NCBI GenBank assembly: GCA_016716305.1
Contig: JADJWP010000002.1
Location: forward strand, 1,300,501-1,364,500
Length of the DNA: 64,000 bases
Source of the DNA: Chloracidobacterium sp.
GTDB lineage: Bacteria > Acidobacteriota > Blastocatellia > Pyrinomonadales > Pyrinomonadaceae
Direction: 5' to 3'
The translations under genes were made by a program, and so were the position numbers. Shown here piece after piece: positions 16,493 through 25,879 of the stretch. A model generated the notes under the pieces. It saw only the letters and a program-made list of their open reading frames with translations, had not been told where the DNA came from and made no database searches. Within the stretch, counting starts at the first letter, position 1, and each line of letters starts with the position of its first letter.

Positions 16493-17866
16493 TTATTCCG
16501 GCTGGAGTTCAAAATGGCCGATCCTTCCCTGTTGATCACGACCAAGTTCCAGTACTACGGTCATGCTCTGAAACTCGACGTTATACCGATAGAGCATTTC
16601 ATCGCCCATATCGGTCTTTTCGAGAAGTTCAAATTTTAGTATCCCGCCAAGCGTTTTGAGGTGAGCGATCAGACGATCATTCGGATCGGAAAGGGCTTGA
16701 CGCACACGGGGCGTAAATCGCTTCTCATCGACCTTTCCCTTGAGAACATCCTCGAGCGCTCGGCGCATATCAGCTGTGAATGCAGGTTCTGCGTCCGCGA
16801 TCGGCTTAGGCTTTAGCTGCGGGTCGATGACCTCCGCAACACCGTTGGCCAAACGGGCCGGGTTCGTGTTGGACGAGTTGGCGAACGCGATGACCGTCAA
16901 CTTTGCCGACGGGTACCTCGCGATAAAAGACTTGAATCCCTGCCAGGCACCGCCATGCTCGATCACGCCCTGACCATTGACAGTCCGAAGTGCCCAACCA
17001 AATCCGTAACGCTCTTTCTTGCCATTATTTAGACGAACAGGCGTCCACATTTGTTTGTATGATCGCTCACTGAGAAGTTTGCGCTCTGCCAGGCACGCTT
17101 CCCACTTGATCATGTCAAGTACAGAAAGATATAGTGCGCCGTCGGCAGTGGTGTTGAGCGCCGGCGACACCCACGCTTGATTTTTGACCTCGCCATTTCT
17201 GAGTTCGTACCCTGCAGCCCGATTTGCAACGATATCGTATTCGCTGATAACGCGAGCCGTTGTCATCCCGAGCGGCTTGAAAACGCGCTCCGCGAGGAAA
17301 TCGCCATAAAACTTACCCGAGACTTTTCTGATCAGAATTCCCAGCGTTACGAATCCAAAATTGCTGTATTGCCACTTTTCACCGGGAGCAAAGCCTAAGG
17401 GGGTTTCCTTGATGATCTTAAGGAGGTCGTCCTCAGTGTAGTCTTTGCGGAAATCGAATTTCTGCGGATAGTCTCCCATTCCGCTAGTATGCGTCAGCAG
17501 ATTTCGGACAGTGATGTTCGCCCAACTTGGCGGCACCTCACCAAGGTATTTGCCGATCTTCTCATCGAGGCCTATCTTTCCTTCGTCGACCAAAAGCATC
17601 ACGGCAAAGGCAGTAAACTGTTTGCCGACCGAGCCCGACTGAAAGATCGTCTCGGGCTTGACCGGGACATTATGCTCAACATTTGCGAGACCATAGCCCT
17701 TTACGATCATCGGCTTGCCGTCCTTTATCACGGCCAGAGAAACGCCCGGGATCTTTTCGCGTTCCATTTGCTGCTTTACAAACTCGTCGACGTCTGTTTC
17801 GGACTGCGCGGCGATGGTCAGCACTTGTGAAAAAACGAATACTGCGGTCAGTACGTATCTCATCAT
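16493..17866 (-). CDS. Beta-lactamase-fold serine hydrolase, copy 3 (divergent)
   Basis: 457 aa; signal peptide MMRYVLTAVFVFSQVLTIAA. Catalytic motifs: SVGKQFT (Ser-x-x-Lys), YSNFGF (Tyr-x-Asn) and HGGAWQGF at the third motif position. Only one short C-terminal domain follows, so it is about 90 residues shorter than copies 1 and 2 and clearly a separate lineage. Same family of periplasmic serine hydrolases. Lies 35 bp upstream of copy 2 and 28 bp downstream of the sulfatase gene, which supports one transcript. Confidence 0.9.
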   Translation of the reverse strand: MMRYVLTAVFVFSQVLTIAAQSETDVDEFVKQQMEREKIPGVSLAVIKDGKPMIVKGYGLANVEHNVPVKPETIFQSGSVGKQFTAFAVMLLVDEGKIGLDEKIGKYLGEVPPSWANITVRNLLTHTSGMGDYPQKFDFRKDYTEDDLLKIIKETPLGFAPGEKWQYSNFGFVTLGILIRKVSGKFYGDFLAERVFKPLGMTTARVISEYDIVANRAAGYELRNGEVKNQAWVSPALNTTADGALYLSVLDMIKWEACLAERKLLSERSYKQMWTPVRLNNGKKERYGFGWALRTVNGQGVIEHGGAWQGFKSFIARYPSAKLTVIAFANSSNTNPARLANGVAEVIDPQLKPKPIADAEPAFTADMRRALEDVLKGKVDEKRFTPRVRQALSDPNDRLIAHLKTLGGILKFELLEKTDMGDEMLYRYNVEFQSMTVVLELGRDQQGRIGHFELQPE

Positions 17867-17894
17867 ATGAATTTCTTTGAATTTCTATCGCAGA

Positions 17895-19241
17895 TCACGC
17901 TGCGGGATACTTCGCCATCCCCGACTCCCATGCGCCAAATTCGCGTCTCGCGTCGTTGAGGATCCCCGGGTGCTTCAGTTTAAAGTCCGATTGCTCGCGT
18001 TCGTCGACCGACAGATCATACAAATATTCATTCTTTGCATCGCGGATATATTTCCATTTACCGTTGAGCATTCCGCCTTGTGATTTTGTTCGCCAAAAAA
18101 ATCTCCGGTCGTGGTTCGGCACTGTTCCGCGGAGCACTGGTAAAAGATCCTCGCCATCCAACGGAAAATTAGCATCGGGCCGCGATCCTGCCGCCGCGAT
18201 CATCGTAGCCGTCCAATCCATCGTGATAACTGGCTGATCGGAAACAGTGCCCCGGTTCGTTACGCCCGGCCATCGAACTATCGCCGGAACACGAATACCT
18301 CCTTCGTATAGTTCCATTTTCTGACCGCGAAATGGCCAATTGAACGAAAATCGTTCGCCGCCGTTGTCGCTCGTGAAGATCACAAGCGTATTCTTTTCAA
18401 GGCCGGTCGATCTGAGGGCGCTCAAGACTCGCCCGATCCCAGAATCGAGAGACCTCATCATTTCTCCATAGATCTTGAGAGAACCGCCAGCACGAAATCC
18501 GGCCGAGCTATAGTCAATCGTGTCACTAAATGCACGGTCGTTCGGGCCTTCCCACGGCCAATGTGGGGCGGTGTAATGAAGGCTCAGATAAAATGGATCC
18601 TTGCGGGGTCTTTTGAGATAATCGACGGCTCGATCTGAAAGCAGATCGGTCATATACCCCACTTTCTCGACAGGTGTCCTTCCTTCATAAAGGTCCAATT
18701 CGGCCTTCATGTCCTTGTGGGTAAAATGATCGACGGCGCCGCTCATGATCCCGAAAAACTCATCAAACCCGTAATGGAGCGGCCCGAAATCCGGCCAATA
18801 GCCAAGATGCCATTTGCCGATAAGGGCCGTTTCGTAACCCGCTTCCTTAATTAGCGACGAGACTGTCGGATGAGATCGAGGGATACCTGTGGTTTTGATT
18901 CGATCGCCGATAGCACTTCGTTCATGTATCGGCTCTTCCAGACCGACGGGCAAGCGTGCCGGATAGCGGCCGGTATGAAATCCCACACGGGTCGGTGTGC
19001 AGACGGGTGCGGCCGAATAGGCTTTCGTAAACCGAGTTCCCTGTCGGGCAAGCCGATCGAGATTAGGCGTCTGGTAGTCGGGGCGCCCATAGCAACTCAG
19101 ATCTCCCCAGCCCATATCATCGGCAAGAATAAAAAGAATGTTCGGTCGACTAGCCGCCTCTGAACGGGACGCCGCAAGAGATCCTGCAACGGCGATCCCC
19201 GCAGCACCAGCAATAAACTGTCGCCGATCCACTTTCATCAT
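17895..19241 (-). CDS. Sulfatase exported by the Tat pathway
   Basis: 448 aa from the ATG at 19241 (MMKVDRRQFIAGAAG); a TTG at 19256 would overlap the aminotransferase stop. The twin-arginine signal DRRQFIAG precedes a hydrophobic stretch, as expected for a folded exported enzyme. Formylglycine motif CTPTR (Cys81) with following GR marks a cysteine-type sulfatase needing a formylglycine-generating enzyme, which is not in the window. Metal residues are seen in LFILADDMGWGD and FTSDNGGERF. It should cleave an organic sulfate ester; the substrate, polysaccharide or small arylsulfate, is not evident. Confidence 0.93.
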   Translation of the reverse strand: MMKVDRRQFIAGAAGIAVAGSLAASRSEAASRPNILFILADDMGWGDLSCYGRPDYQTPNLDRLARQGTRFTKAYSAAPVCTPTRVGFHTGRYPARLPVGLEEPIHERSAIGDRIKTTGIPRSHPTVSSLIKEAGYETALIGKWHLGYWPDFGPLHYGFDEFFGIMSGAVDHFTHKDMKAELDLYEGRTPVEKVGYMTDLLSDRAVDYLKRPRKDPFYLSLHYTAPHWPWEGPNDRAFSDTIDYSSAGFRAGGSLKIYGEMMRSLDSGIGRVLSALRSTGLEKNTLVIFTSDNGGERFSFNWPFRGQKMELYEGGIRVPAIVRWPGVTNRGTVSDQPVITMDWTATMIAAAGSRPDANFPLDGEDLLPVLRGTVPNHDRRFFWRTKSQGGMLNGKWKYIRDAKNEYLYDLSVDEREQSDFKLKHPGILNDARREFGAWESGMAKYPAA

Positions 19242-19249
19242 TATAGTTG

Positions 19250-20554
19250 TCAACAAAGAGCCAATCCCGCATCTAAAGCCTCGATCAGCCGATCTACAGT
19301 GTCCGTCGTCGTATTGAGCATCATCCCGGTTCGGATAACGTTGCCGTAGAGGCCGCCTTTGCCGATCAGAACGCCTTGTCGCTTTGTTTCTTCAAATACG
19401 CGCAAAACAGCTTCGGGGTTTGGTTCTTTTGTATTTCTGTCTTTTACGAGTTCGATGCCCTGCATCAGCCCCATTCCGCGAACATCGCCGACGCATGCGT
19501 ATTTTTCCTTCAGTTTCAGCAACTCGTTGTGGAAATGATCGCCGACGATGCGTGCGTTTGTCCGCAGGTCGTCCTCTTCGATCACGTTGATCACCGCAAG
19601 GGCGGCGGCGGACGAGACCGGGTTGCCGCCGAAGGTTGAAAAGGTCAGGCCGGGAAAAGCGTCAGCGACTTCCGGTGTTGCGATCGTCCAACCGATCGGC
19701 ACTCCGTTGCCCATTCCTTTGGCCGATGTGATGATGTCCGGCTCGACGCCCCAATGCTCGATCCCGAACCATCGGTCGCCCGTGCGTCCCCAGGCCGCCT
19801 GGACTTCGTCCGAAATGAACAGGCCACCGTGACGCCTGGCGATCTCGGCGACACGCGGGAAATACTCCTTCGGCGGGATGATAAATCCACCCACGCCGAG
19901 TATCGTTTCGGCCATGAAGGCGGCAATGCTCCCGGTCGTTGTCGTATTGATAATGTCCTCGACGTCGTCGGCACAAGCGACCCCACACGACGGATACTCA
20001 AGTTTGAACGGGCAACGATAACAATAGGGTGCAGCGGCGTGAACGATTCCCGCAACCTGCGACGCGATCGGTTTCCACGTTTTATGCCCGATCGTGGAGA
20101 GTGCCGTCGCCGAGCGCCCTGCATAGCTATGCCGAAGTACGATGATCTCGTTGTTGCCGGTCGCGATCTTTGCGGCGAGAATGGCGGTATCGTCGGCCTC
20201 GGTGCCGCTGTTTGTAAAGAACGACTTTTTCAAACGCCCCGGCGAGATCTCTGCGAGCTTTTCTGCCAGGTCGCTCTGCGGCTGGTTTGCGTAGAGTGTA
20301 GATGTATGTGCGATCTTATCGACCTGTTCTTTCCACGCCGCGTTGACCCTCGGATTTGCATGACCAATGCTTACGGTGAGCACTCCTCCAAAACAATCAA
20401 GGTATTTGTTTCCCTGGTCATCCCAGACGTATTCGCCCTCGCCTTTCACCAATGCGATCGGCTCTTGGTAATAGTTGGCGACGGCCGGAAAAAGAAATTC
20501 CTTGTGCTTACGGACGGCATCAGACACCGTCGATCGTGTTTCTTGTGGTTCCAT
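19250..20554 (-). CDS. Class III aminotransferase, AGXT2-like
   Basis: 434 aa. Fold-type I PLP enzyme with NSGTEADDTA (cofactor phosphate loop), ISDEVQAAWGRTG (Asp binding the pyridine nitrogen) and the PLP lysine in TSAKGMGNGVPIG. The insert YCYRCPFKLEYPSCGVACAD is typical of alanine-glyoxylate aminotransferase 2 and relatives that transaminate beta-alanine, beta-aminoisobutyrate or omega-amino acids. It is separated by only 1 bp from the aldehyde dehydrogenase gene upstream. Together they could convert a beta- or omega-amino acid to its semialdehyde and then to an acid, possibly finishing what hydA begins; this pathway link is inference. Confidence 0.92.
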   Translation of the reverse strand: MEPQETRSTVSDAVRKHKEFLFPAVANYYQEPIALVKGEGEYVWDDQGNKYLDCFGGVLTVSIGHANPRVNAAWKEQVDKIAHTSTLYANQPQSDLAEKLAEISPGRLKKSFFTNSGTEADDTAILAAKIATGNNEIIVLRHSYAGRSATALSTIGHKTWKPIASQVAGIVHAAAPYCYRCPFKLEYPSCGVACADDVEDIINTTTTGSIAAFMAETILGVGGFIIPPKEYFPRVAEIARRHGGLFISDEVQAAWGRTGDRWFGIEHWGVEPDIITSAKGMGNGVPIGWTIATPEVADAFPGLTFSTFGGNPVSSAAALAVINVIEEDDLRTNARIVGDHFHNELLKLKEKYACVGDVRGMGLMQGIELVKDRNTKEPNPEAVLRVFEETKRQGVLIGKGGLYGNVIRTGMMLNTTTDTVDRLIEALDAGLALC

Positions 20555-20555
20555 T

Positions 20556-22034
20556 TCAATAAAGGTTTCCTTCGCGTTTGCGGCCGGTGTAATCGACGTA
20601 AACTACCTTAAGTTCGGTGTAAAAATCGAGCGACGTCGAGCCCTGTTCGCGTGCACCGAGTCCGGTGTGCTTGACGCCGCCAAACGGAATATGTGCCTCG
20701 CCGCCCGTGGTCGGTGAGTTTATATGGGTCATGCCGGTCTCGATCTCATCAATAAAGCGGTACGTCGAATTTACATCGTTCGTGAAGACAGACGACGACA
20801 AGCCATATTCACTGTCGTTCGCCACCGCCATTGCCTCGTCAAAGTCCTTCACACGAATTACCGAAAGGACAGGGCCGAATATCTCTTCCTGCGCGATACG
20901 CATATCGGTGGTCACGCGGTCGAAAACGGTCGGCTCGACGAACCAGCCGTTTTCGAGCCCGTCACCCTCGGCACGGCGCCCGCCGCACACCAATTCGGCT
21001 CCGTCCTCGCGGCCTATATCGATGTATTTTAACACGGTGGTGAATTGGCTTTCGTCGACCGAGGGTCCGATATCCGTGTTCGGATCGTCGCCCGGCCCAA
21101 GGCGGAAACTCTTCGCACGTTCGACTATTTTCGAGACGAACTCATCCGCGACCTTGTCGATCACGATCGCCCGCGACGTAGCCGTGCAGCGTTGCCCGGT
21201 CGAGCCGAAAGCACCTTGTGCAGTCGATTCGACCGCGAGAGCAATATCGCAATCTTCGAGGACGACGACCGGGTTCTTGCCGCCCATTTCGGCCTGTACC
21301 TTCACGCCCCTCGGCGCGACCTGAGCGTACAATTTCAGACCGGTCTCGGTCGATCCGGTGAACGAGATCGCCTTGACGGCAGGATGGCAGACGATCTCAT
21401 CACCCGCTTCGCCCCCGGAACCGAGGACAAGATTCAAGACGCCCGGCGGCAGTCCGGCTTCGTTGAAAACTTCCGTTAACAAAACCGCGGTCATCGGCGT
21501 AAGAGTCGCCGGCTTGAAAACAACAGTGTTCCCTGCGACCAACGCGGGAGCGATCTTCCACGCCGGGATCGCGACCGGAAAATTCCACGGAGTGATCGCA
21601 GCAACGACACCATGCGGTTCCCTGATCGTATATGCAAAATTAGCGGGCAGTTCTGAGGGGATCGTCTCACCGACCATTCTTCGCGACTCGCCTGCACAAA
21701 ACTCGACGACGTTAATCGCGCGTGTCAGTTCGCCGCGGGCCTCGGCCAACGTTTTCCCTTCTTCGCGTGTGATCGCGGCGGCAAGCTCTTCCTTGCGTTC
21801 TTCCATTAATCGCGCTGCCCGAGCAACGATCCGTCCGCGTGCCGGTGCCGGAGTGCGTTTCCACGATCTGAATGCAGCATGGGCGGCTTCGACCGCACTT
21901 CGAGCCTCTTCACGCGACGCGAGTTCGATGGTACCGATAACATCATCGGTATGCGCCGGATCGATGTTAAGCGATGTTCTGCCCGAAGCTGAGTTGAGCC
22001 ATGCACCGTTGATGTAGCTGCGGAATATAGTCAT
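20556..22034 (-). CDS. NAD(P)-dependent aldehyde dehydrogenase (semialdehyde type)
   Basis: 492 aa from the ATG at 22034 (MTIFRSYINGAW), which matches the family start better than the TTG extension to 22064. Catalytic glutamate in AEMGGKNP (Glu249), nucleophile in GSTGQRCTATSR (Cys283), cofactor motif FTGSTETG. GQRCTA with Gln-Arg before Cys is typical of alpha-ketoglutarate-semialdehyde and related semialdehyde dehydrogenases. No CoA-acylating features are evident. It is the first gene of a minus-strand run to 12689 and has only 70 bp between it and the divergent acyl-CoA ligase gene. Confidence 0.92.
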   Translation of the reverse strand: MTIFRSYINGAWLNSASGRTSLNIDPAHTDDVIGTIELASREEARSAVEAAHAAFRSWKRTPAPARGRIVARAARLMEERKEELAAAITREEGKTLAEARGELTRAINVVEFCAGESRRMVGETIPSELPANFAYTIREPHGVVAAITPWNFPVAIPAWKIAPALVAGNTVVFKPATLTPMTAVLLTEVFNEAGLPPGVLNLVLGSGGEAGDEIVCHPAVKAISFTGSTETGLKLYAQVAPRGVKVQAEMGGKNPVVVLEDCDIALAVESTAQGAFGSTGQRCTATSRAIVIDKVADEFVSKIVERAKSFRLGPGDDPNTDIGPSVDESQFTTVLKYIDIGREDGAELVCGGRRAEGDGLENGWFVEPTVFDRVTTDMRIAQEEIFGPVLSVIRVKDFDEAMAVANDSEYGLSSSVFTNDVNSTYRFIDEIETGMTHINSPTTGGEAHIPFGGVKHTGLGAREQGSTSLDFYTELKVVYVDYTGRKREGNLY

Positions 22035-22104
22035 AAATTGCTGCAATAATTGAGGGTTAAACAATTAGAATCGTGCGGTTTATAGTGATAATCTTATACA
22101 CGCA

Positions 22105-23646
22105 ATGAACGCGGAAAGCAACAAAAACCTATGTCAGCTTTTGGAGGAAAGGGCGGGTTTCGCGCCCGATAAAGCGTTTTTGTTCTCAGAGGCCGATGAA
22201 CGCGTCTGGTCGTATGCCGAGTTTGTCAAAGATGTGAACCGCACAGCTAACATGTTGAGTTCGCACGGAATCGGCAAAGGAGATGTCGTCAGCCTGCTGC
22301 TTCCAAATTCGGCGGAATACGTCATTGCATATTTCGCCTTCTGGAAGATCGGAGCACTGGCAGGGCCCGTGAATTCGCTGCTAAAACCAGAAGAGGTCGA
22401 ATGGATCGTGACAAATTCCGAGGCAAAGCTAATGCTTGTCAGCTCAGATCTTGTCGCGAGCATCCCCTCGCAATTCCGCGGTGATCGCCGAAACAATGGC
22501 CGAGACCGGTTCGTGATGTTCGACGAAATAAATGCCGCCACCGAGGGTTTCAGCGGTGAGATCGGGACGACCGATCTTGGGCCCGATGACGAGGCGATAA
22601 TCATCTACACCTCGGGAACTACCGGAAAGCCGAAAGGATGTCTGCTGACGCACGGTAATCTGATAGCGAACGCTCGGCAGATCTCGGGATGGATGGGTTT
22701 CGGCCCCGATGACAGACTGCTTTCCGTGATGCCTCTTTTTCACATGAACGCGGTCTCGGTAACAACTATATCGGCATTATACGCCGGCGGTTCGACCGTG
22801 ATCTCACCAAAATTTTCGGCGTCGCGGTTTTGGGAGATCATCGAAAAATACCAGATCACCTCATTCGGCTCCGTCGCGACGATGCTTTCGATGCTGTTGG
22901 AGCGAAAGGACGATAGCCGCACGCTCGCCGGAAGTCCGCGTTCCCTGCGATTTGCGATGTGCGGCTCGGCCCCTGTTCCGGCAGAGGTGATGAAGAGGTT
23001 CGAAGAGACATTTGGCGTTCTTGTCGTAGAAGGCTACGGCCTGAGCGAATCGACGTGCCGCTCGACCTTCAATCCGCCGAATGAAAAACGACGGCCGGGC
23101 TCGTGCGGCATGCCTATAGGGAACGAAATGCGTGTTGTAGACGAAGAAGACAACGAAGTTCCGGACGGCACTCTCGGCGAGATCGTCCTTCGCGGCCCTA
23201 ATATCTTCAAGGGCTATTTCAAGAACCCGGATGCGACCGAAAGGGCGTTTGCCGGCGGATGGTTTCATACCGGCGACATAGGTTACCGCGATCCTGACGG
23301 CTTTTTCTACATCGCCGACCGCAAAACCGACATGATCATCCGCGGCGGCGAAAATATCTATCCGCGTGAGATCGACGACCTGCTTTATACGCACCCCGCG
23401 ATCGCGCATGCTGCGGTAATCGGCGTTCCTGACGAATTATATGGAGAGGAGGTCACGGCATTTGTCGTCCTAAAAGACGCAGATTCGGTAACCGAAACCG
23501 AGATCGTTGACTTTTGTAAACAACATCTCGCCGATTTCAAATGCCCGAAGACCGTGCATTTCGTTGATGATATTCCGAAAGGCCCGACAGGGAAACTTCT
23601 CAAGAGAGAGTTGGCAAAACTCTTTGCGGAATCGCGTGCGAAGTGA
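22105..23646 (+). CDS. AMP-forming acyl-CoA ligase
   Basis: 513 aa, ANL superfamily. Motif A3 IIYTSGTTGKPKG, A5 VEGYGLSEST, A7 WFHTGDIGYRD, A8 DRKTDMIIRGGENIYPREID and the C-terminal catalytic lysine in PTGKLLKRELAK are complete. It activates a carboxylate with ATP and loads CoA; overall sequence resembles medium/long-chain or crotonobetaine-type ligases, but the acid is not certain. No good Shine-Dalgarno is visible before the ATG. Starts divergently, 70 bp from the aldehyde dehydrogenase gene. Cytoplasmic. Confidence 0.92.
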   Translation: MNAESNKNLCQLLEERAGFAPDKAFLFSEADERVWSYAEFVKDVNRTANMLSSHGIGKGDVVSLLLPNSAEYVIAYFAFWKIGALAGPVNSLLKPEEVEWIVTNSEAKLMLVSSDLVASIPSQFRGDRRNNGRDRFVMFDEINAATEGFSGEIGTTDLGPDDEAIIIYTSGTTGKPKGCLLTHGNLIANARQISGWMGFGPDDRLLSVMPLFHMNAVSVTTISALYAGGSTVISPKFSASRFWEIIEKYQITSFGSVATMLSMLLERKDDSRTLAGSPRSLRFAMCGSAPVPAEVMKRFEETFGVLVVEGYGLSESTCRSTFNPPNEKRRPGSCGMPIGNEMRVVDEEDNEVPDGTLGEIVLRGPNIFKGYFKNPDATERAFAGGWFHTGDIGYRDPDGFFYIADRKTDMIIRGGENIYPREIDDLLYTHPAIAHAAVIGVPDELYGEEVTAFVVLKDADSVTETEIVDFCKQHLADFKCPKTVHFVDDIPKGPTGKLLKRELAKLFAESRAK

Positions 23647-23722
23647 TGGCTGTTTATCTGAGAAAATGCACGCCATTTGTGCGGCCTTCGGCACTTGTAT
23701 GTTGTAAACTTAGCGTTTCTTT

Positions 23723-24892
23723 ATGTCGAAACGAAAACTAGGAATTGCAGTTGTCGGAATAGGCGGTGCGGTCGGAACGACGATGGCCGCCGGTATCGAA
23801 CTGCTCAAGAAAGGCCTGATCGGCACCAATGGTCTGCCGCTTGCGGACCGCGCGATCAAAGGACTTGTCGACTACACCGACCTAGCCTTTGCCGGCTGGG
23901 ATCTTTTCCCCGAAGATCTTGCAAAGGCGGCCGAGAGCCACGAAGTGCTGACATACAAACAACACGTTGCCGTTGAGGACGAACTCCGGCAGATCAAGCC
24001 GTGGCATTCCGTCGGTGATGAACGATTTCTTTCGCTAATCGAAGGCCAAAACAAGATCGGTACCCGAGGTCACCGGGCCACGATCGATAAACTCAGAGCC
24101 GACCTCGCCGGGTTCAAGGCCAAGTGCGACTCCGTTGTCGTGATCAACCTTGCCTCAACTGAAAAGCTTGCAGTAGAAGGAAATGAGATATTTAACACGC
24201 TTGCCGGTTTTGAGAATGCATTGGATGAGAATGCAGACGACATTTCGCCAGCAATGCTTTACGCTTACGCCGCGATCGCCGAAGGCGTTCCGTACGGCAA
24301 CTTCACGCCGTCCGTATCTGCTGATACACCCGCATTGATCGAATTCGCCCGTGAGCGAAATGTTCCGATCGCCGGAAAGGACGGCAAGACCGGGCAGACC
24401 TTTATCAAAACCGTTCTGGCCCCTGCGTTAAAGAGCCGCTCTCTTCATGTTGATGGCTGGTACTCGACCAATATTTTGGGAAACCGCGACGGGCTGGCGC
24501 TTTCGAACGAAGATTCGCTGGCTTCGAAGGTGAAAACGAAGAGTTCCGTGCTCGACGACATTCTCGGATACGAGGTCGAAGATCACATCGTTGATATCCG
24601 ATATTACCGGCCGCGAGGCGACAACAAAGAGGCGTGGGACAATATCGACATCAGCGGATTTCTCGGCCAATCGATGCAGATCAAGGTGAATTTTCTCTGT
24701 AAGGATTCGATCCTCGCGGCACCGCTTGCGATCGAGATCGCCCGCTGTCTCGATCTTGCCCAACTGCGCGGCGAAGGCGGAATTCAGGAACAGCTTTCGG
24801 TCTTTTTCAAACTGCCGATGATAAATTCAACCAAGCCTGAGCACGCGTTTCACAAACAGGAAGAACTACTGCTCTCCTGGCTGGCGTCCTAA
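23723..24892 (+). CDS. ino1: Inositol-3-phosphate synthase
   Basis: 389 aa. The N-terminal Rossmann motif VVGIGGAVGTTMAAG binds NAD. The central part has VVVINLASTEKL, the NFTPSVSADTPAL stretch and GKDGKTGQTFIKTVLAPALK with the conserved lysines of the active site, then WYSTNILGNRDGLAL. This is the bacterial/archaeal-type short MIPS that isomerises glucose 6-phosphate to 1D-myo-inositol 3-phosphate, for inositol lipids or inositol-based solutes. A phosphoglucose isomerase gene using the same substrate is 1 kb away. The last 27 bp overlap the convergent TPR gene. Confidence 0.95.
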   Translation: MSKRKLGIAVVGIGGAVGTTMAAGIELLKKGLIGTNGLPLADRAIKGLVDYTDLAFAGWDLFPEDLAKAAESHEVLTYKQHVAVEDELRQIKPWHSVGDERFLSLIEGQNKIGTRGHRATIDKLRADLAGFKAKCDSVVVINLASTEKLAVEGNEIFNTLAGFENALDENADDISPAMLYAYAAIAEGVPYGNFTPSVSADTPALIEFARERNVPIAGKDGKTGQTFIKTVLAPALKSRSLHVDGWYSTNILGNRDGLALSNEDSLASKVKTKSSVLDDILGYEVEDHIVDIRYYRPRGDNKEAWDNIDISGFLGQSMQIKVNFLCKDSILAAPLAIEIARCLDLAQLRGEGGIQEQLSVFFKLPMINSTKPEHAFHKQEELLLSWLAS

Positions 24893-25777
24893 CTCGGCCT
24901 CGGCCGCGATAAACCCAAAACTCGACCATTGATTACCGGCAACGATCTGTCGAAAGATCGTCACGGCTTTTTCCATATCGCCGTTGTAGAGAAAATAATT
25001 CCCGATGCCGTAGCCGAGCGAGGCCGAACCGAGCGTATTTGCGTCGCCGCGGATAGTGGAAAGAAGGTTCTCGGCCCTCGCCTCACCTTTGTTGAGTTTC
25101 AAAAGGTTCAGGTAATCTGCGTTCTCTATGATCTCGATATCAGTGGGAAAGCCTTTCAATAGCCTTTCCGCTTTGCTTCTCTTGCCCATTCGCCGAAGTG
25201 TCATGTAATGCCAATACGTGGTAGCAACCCGCATGTCATTGTTCTTCGAGACCATTTGACAATTCTCATATGCTTTGAGCGCCTTGCCGAAATGACCCTT
25301 CAAATAGTATGCGAGGCCGAGGTGATACCAGATATTCGACTGCAGGGTGCTTGTCGGGATGTTCCTGGCATTCGGCATCCCGTCGGGTTCGATCTCGTCA
25401 GGCTTACCCTTTATCAAAGCCGCTGCTTTTTCGAAGTCCTTTATCGCATCGTCAAAACATCTGATCGTTATGTAACGATGCCCGCGGTGGCGGTAAAACC
25501 GCGCATCTTTCGGAAACCGCTCGATAGCTTTCGAAAACACCCCGATCGCGTCTTTGTATCGGCCAAGATATGCGACGCGTCGGCCGACCCAGATCAGATT
25601 GTCGGCGGTCGGTTCGGCCTCGTATCTGAGGGTCGCAGCCTCGATATTTTTGACATTCTCGGCCTTTGCATCGACACTCATCGATGGAGCGACGACCTTA
25701 GCATTTTCCGGGCAGTTCTGTGCAAATACGGAGACTGCTGAGACTAGAAGCGCGATGATCATGCCTGGAATTTTCAT
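24866..25777 (-). CDS. Exported TPR protein
   Basis: 303 aa from the ATG at 25777 (MKIPGMIIALLVSAVSVFAQ), a signal peptide cleaved near residue 20. Two Cys of the mature protein lie early (NCPEN). At least five TPR-like helical repeats follow (RYKDAIGVFSKAIERFPKDA, CFDDAIKDFEKAAALIKGKP, HFGKALKAYENCQ, NGDMEKAVTIFRQIVAGN). A periplasmic interaction protein of unknown partner. Convergent with ino1, overlapping it by 27 bp. Confidence 0.85.
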   Translation of the reverse strand: MKIPGMIIALLVSAVSVFAQNCPENAKVVAPSMSVDAKAENVKNIEAATLRYEAEPTADNLIWVGRRVAYLGRYKDAIGVFSKAIERFPKDARFYRHRGHRYITIRCFDDAIKDFEKAAALIKGKPDEIEPDGMPNARNIPTSTLQSNIWYHLGLAYYLKGHFGKALKAYENCQMVSKNNDMRVATTYWHYMTLRRMGKRSKAERLLKGFPTDIEIIENADYLNLLKLNKGEARAENLLSTIRGDANTLGSASLGYGIGNYFLYNGDMEKAVTIFRQIVAGNQWSSFGFIAAEAELGRQPGEQ

Positions 25778-25879
25778 GGCCAAGATTTTAACAGCAAAGT
25801 CACACCTCGGGGAAATGCGATGCCGTCGGGGCTTTGCGTTCTGTGCGGCTTCGCGTGAAAATACAGGCTCACGAATTTT

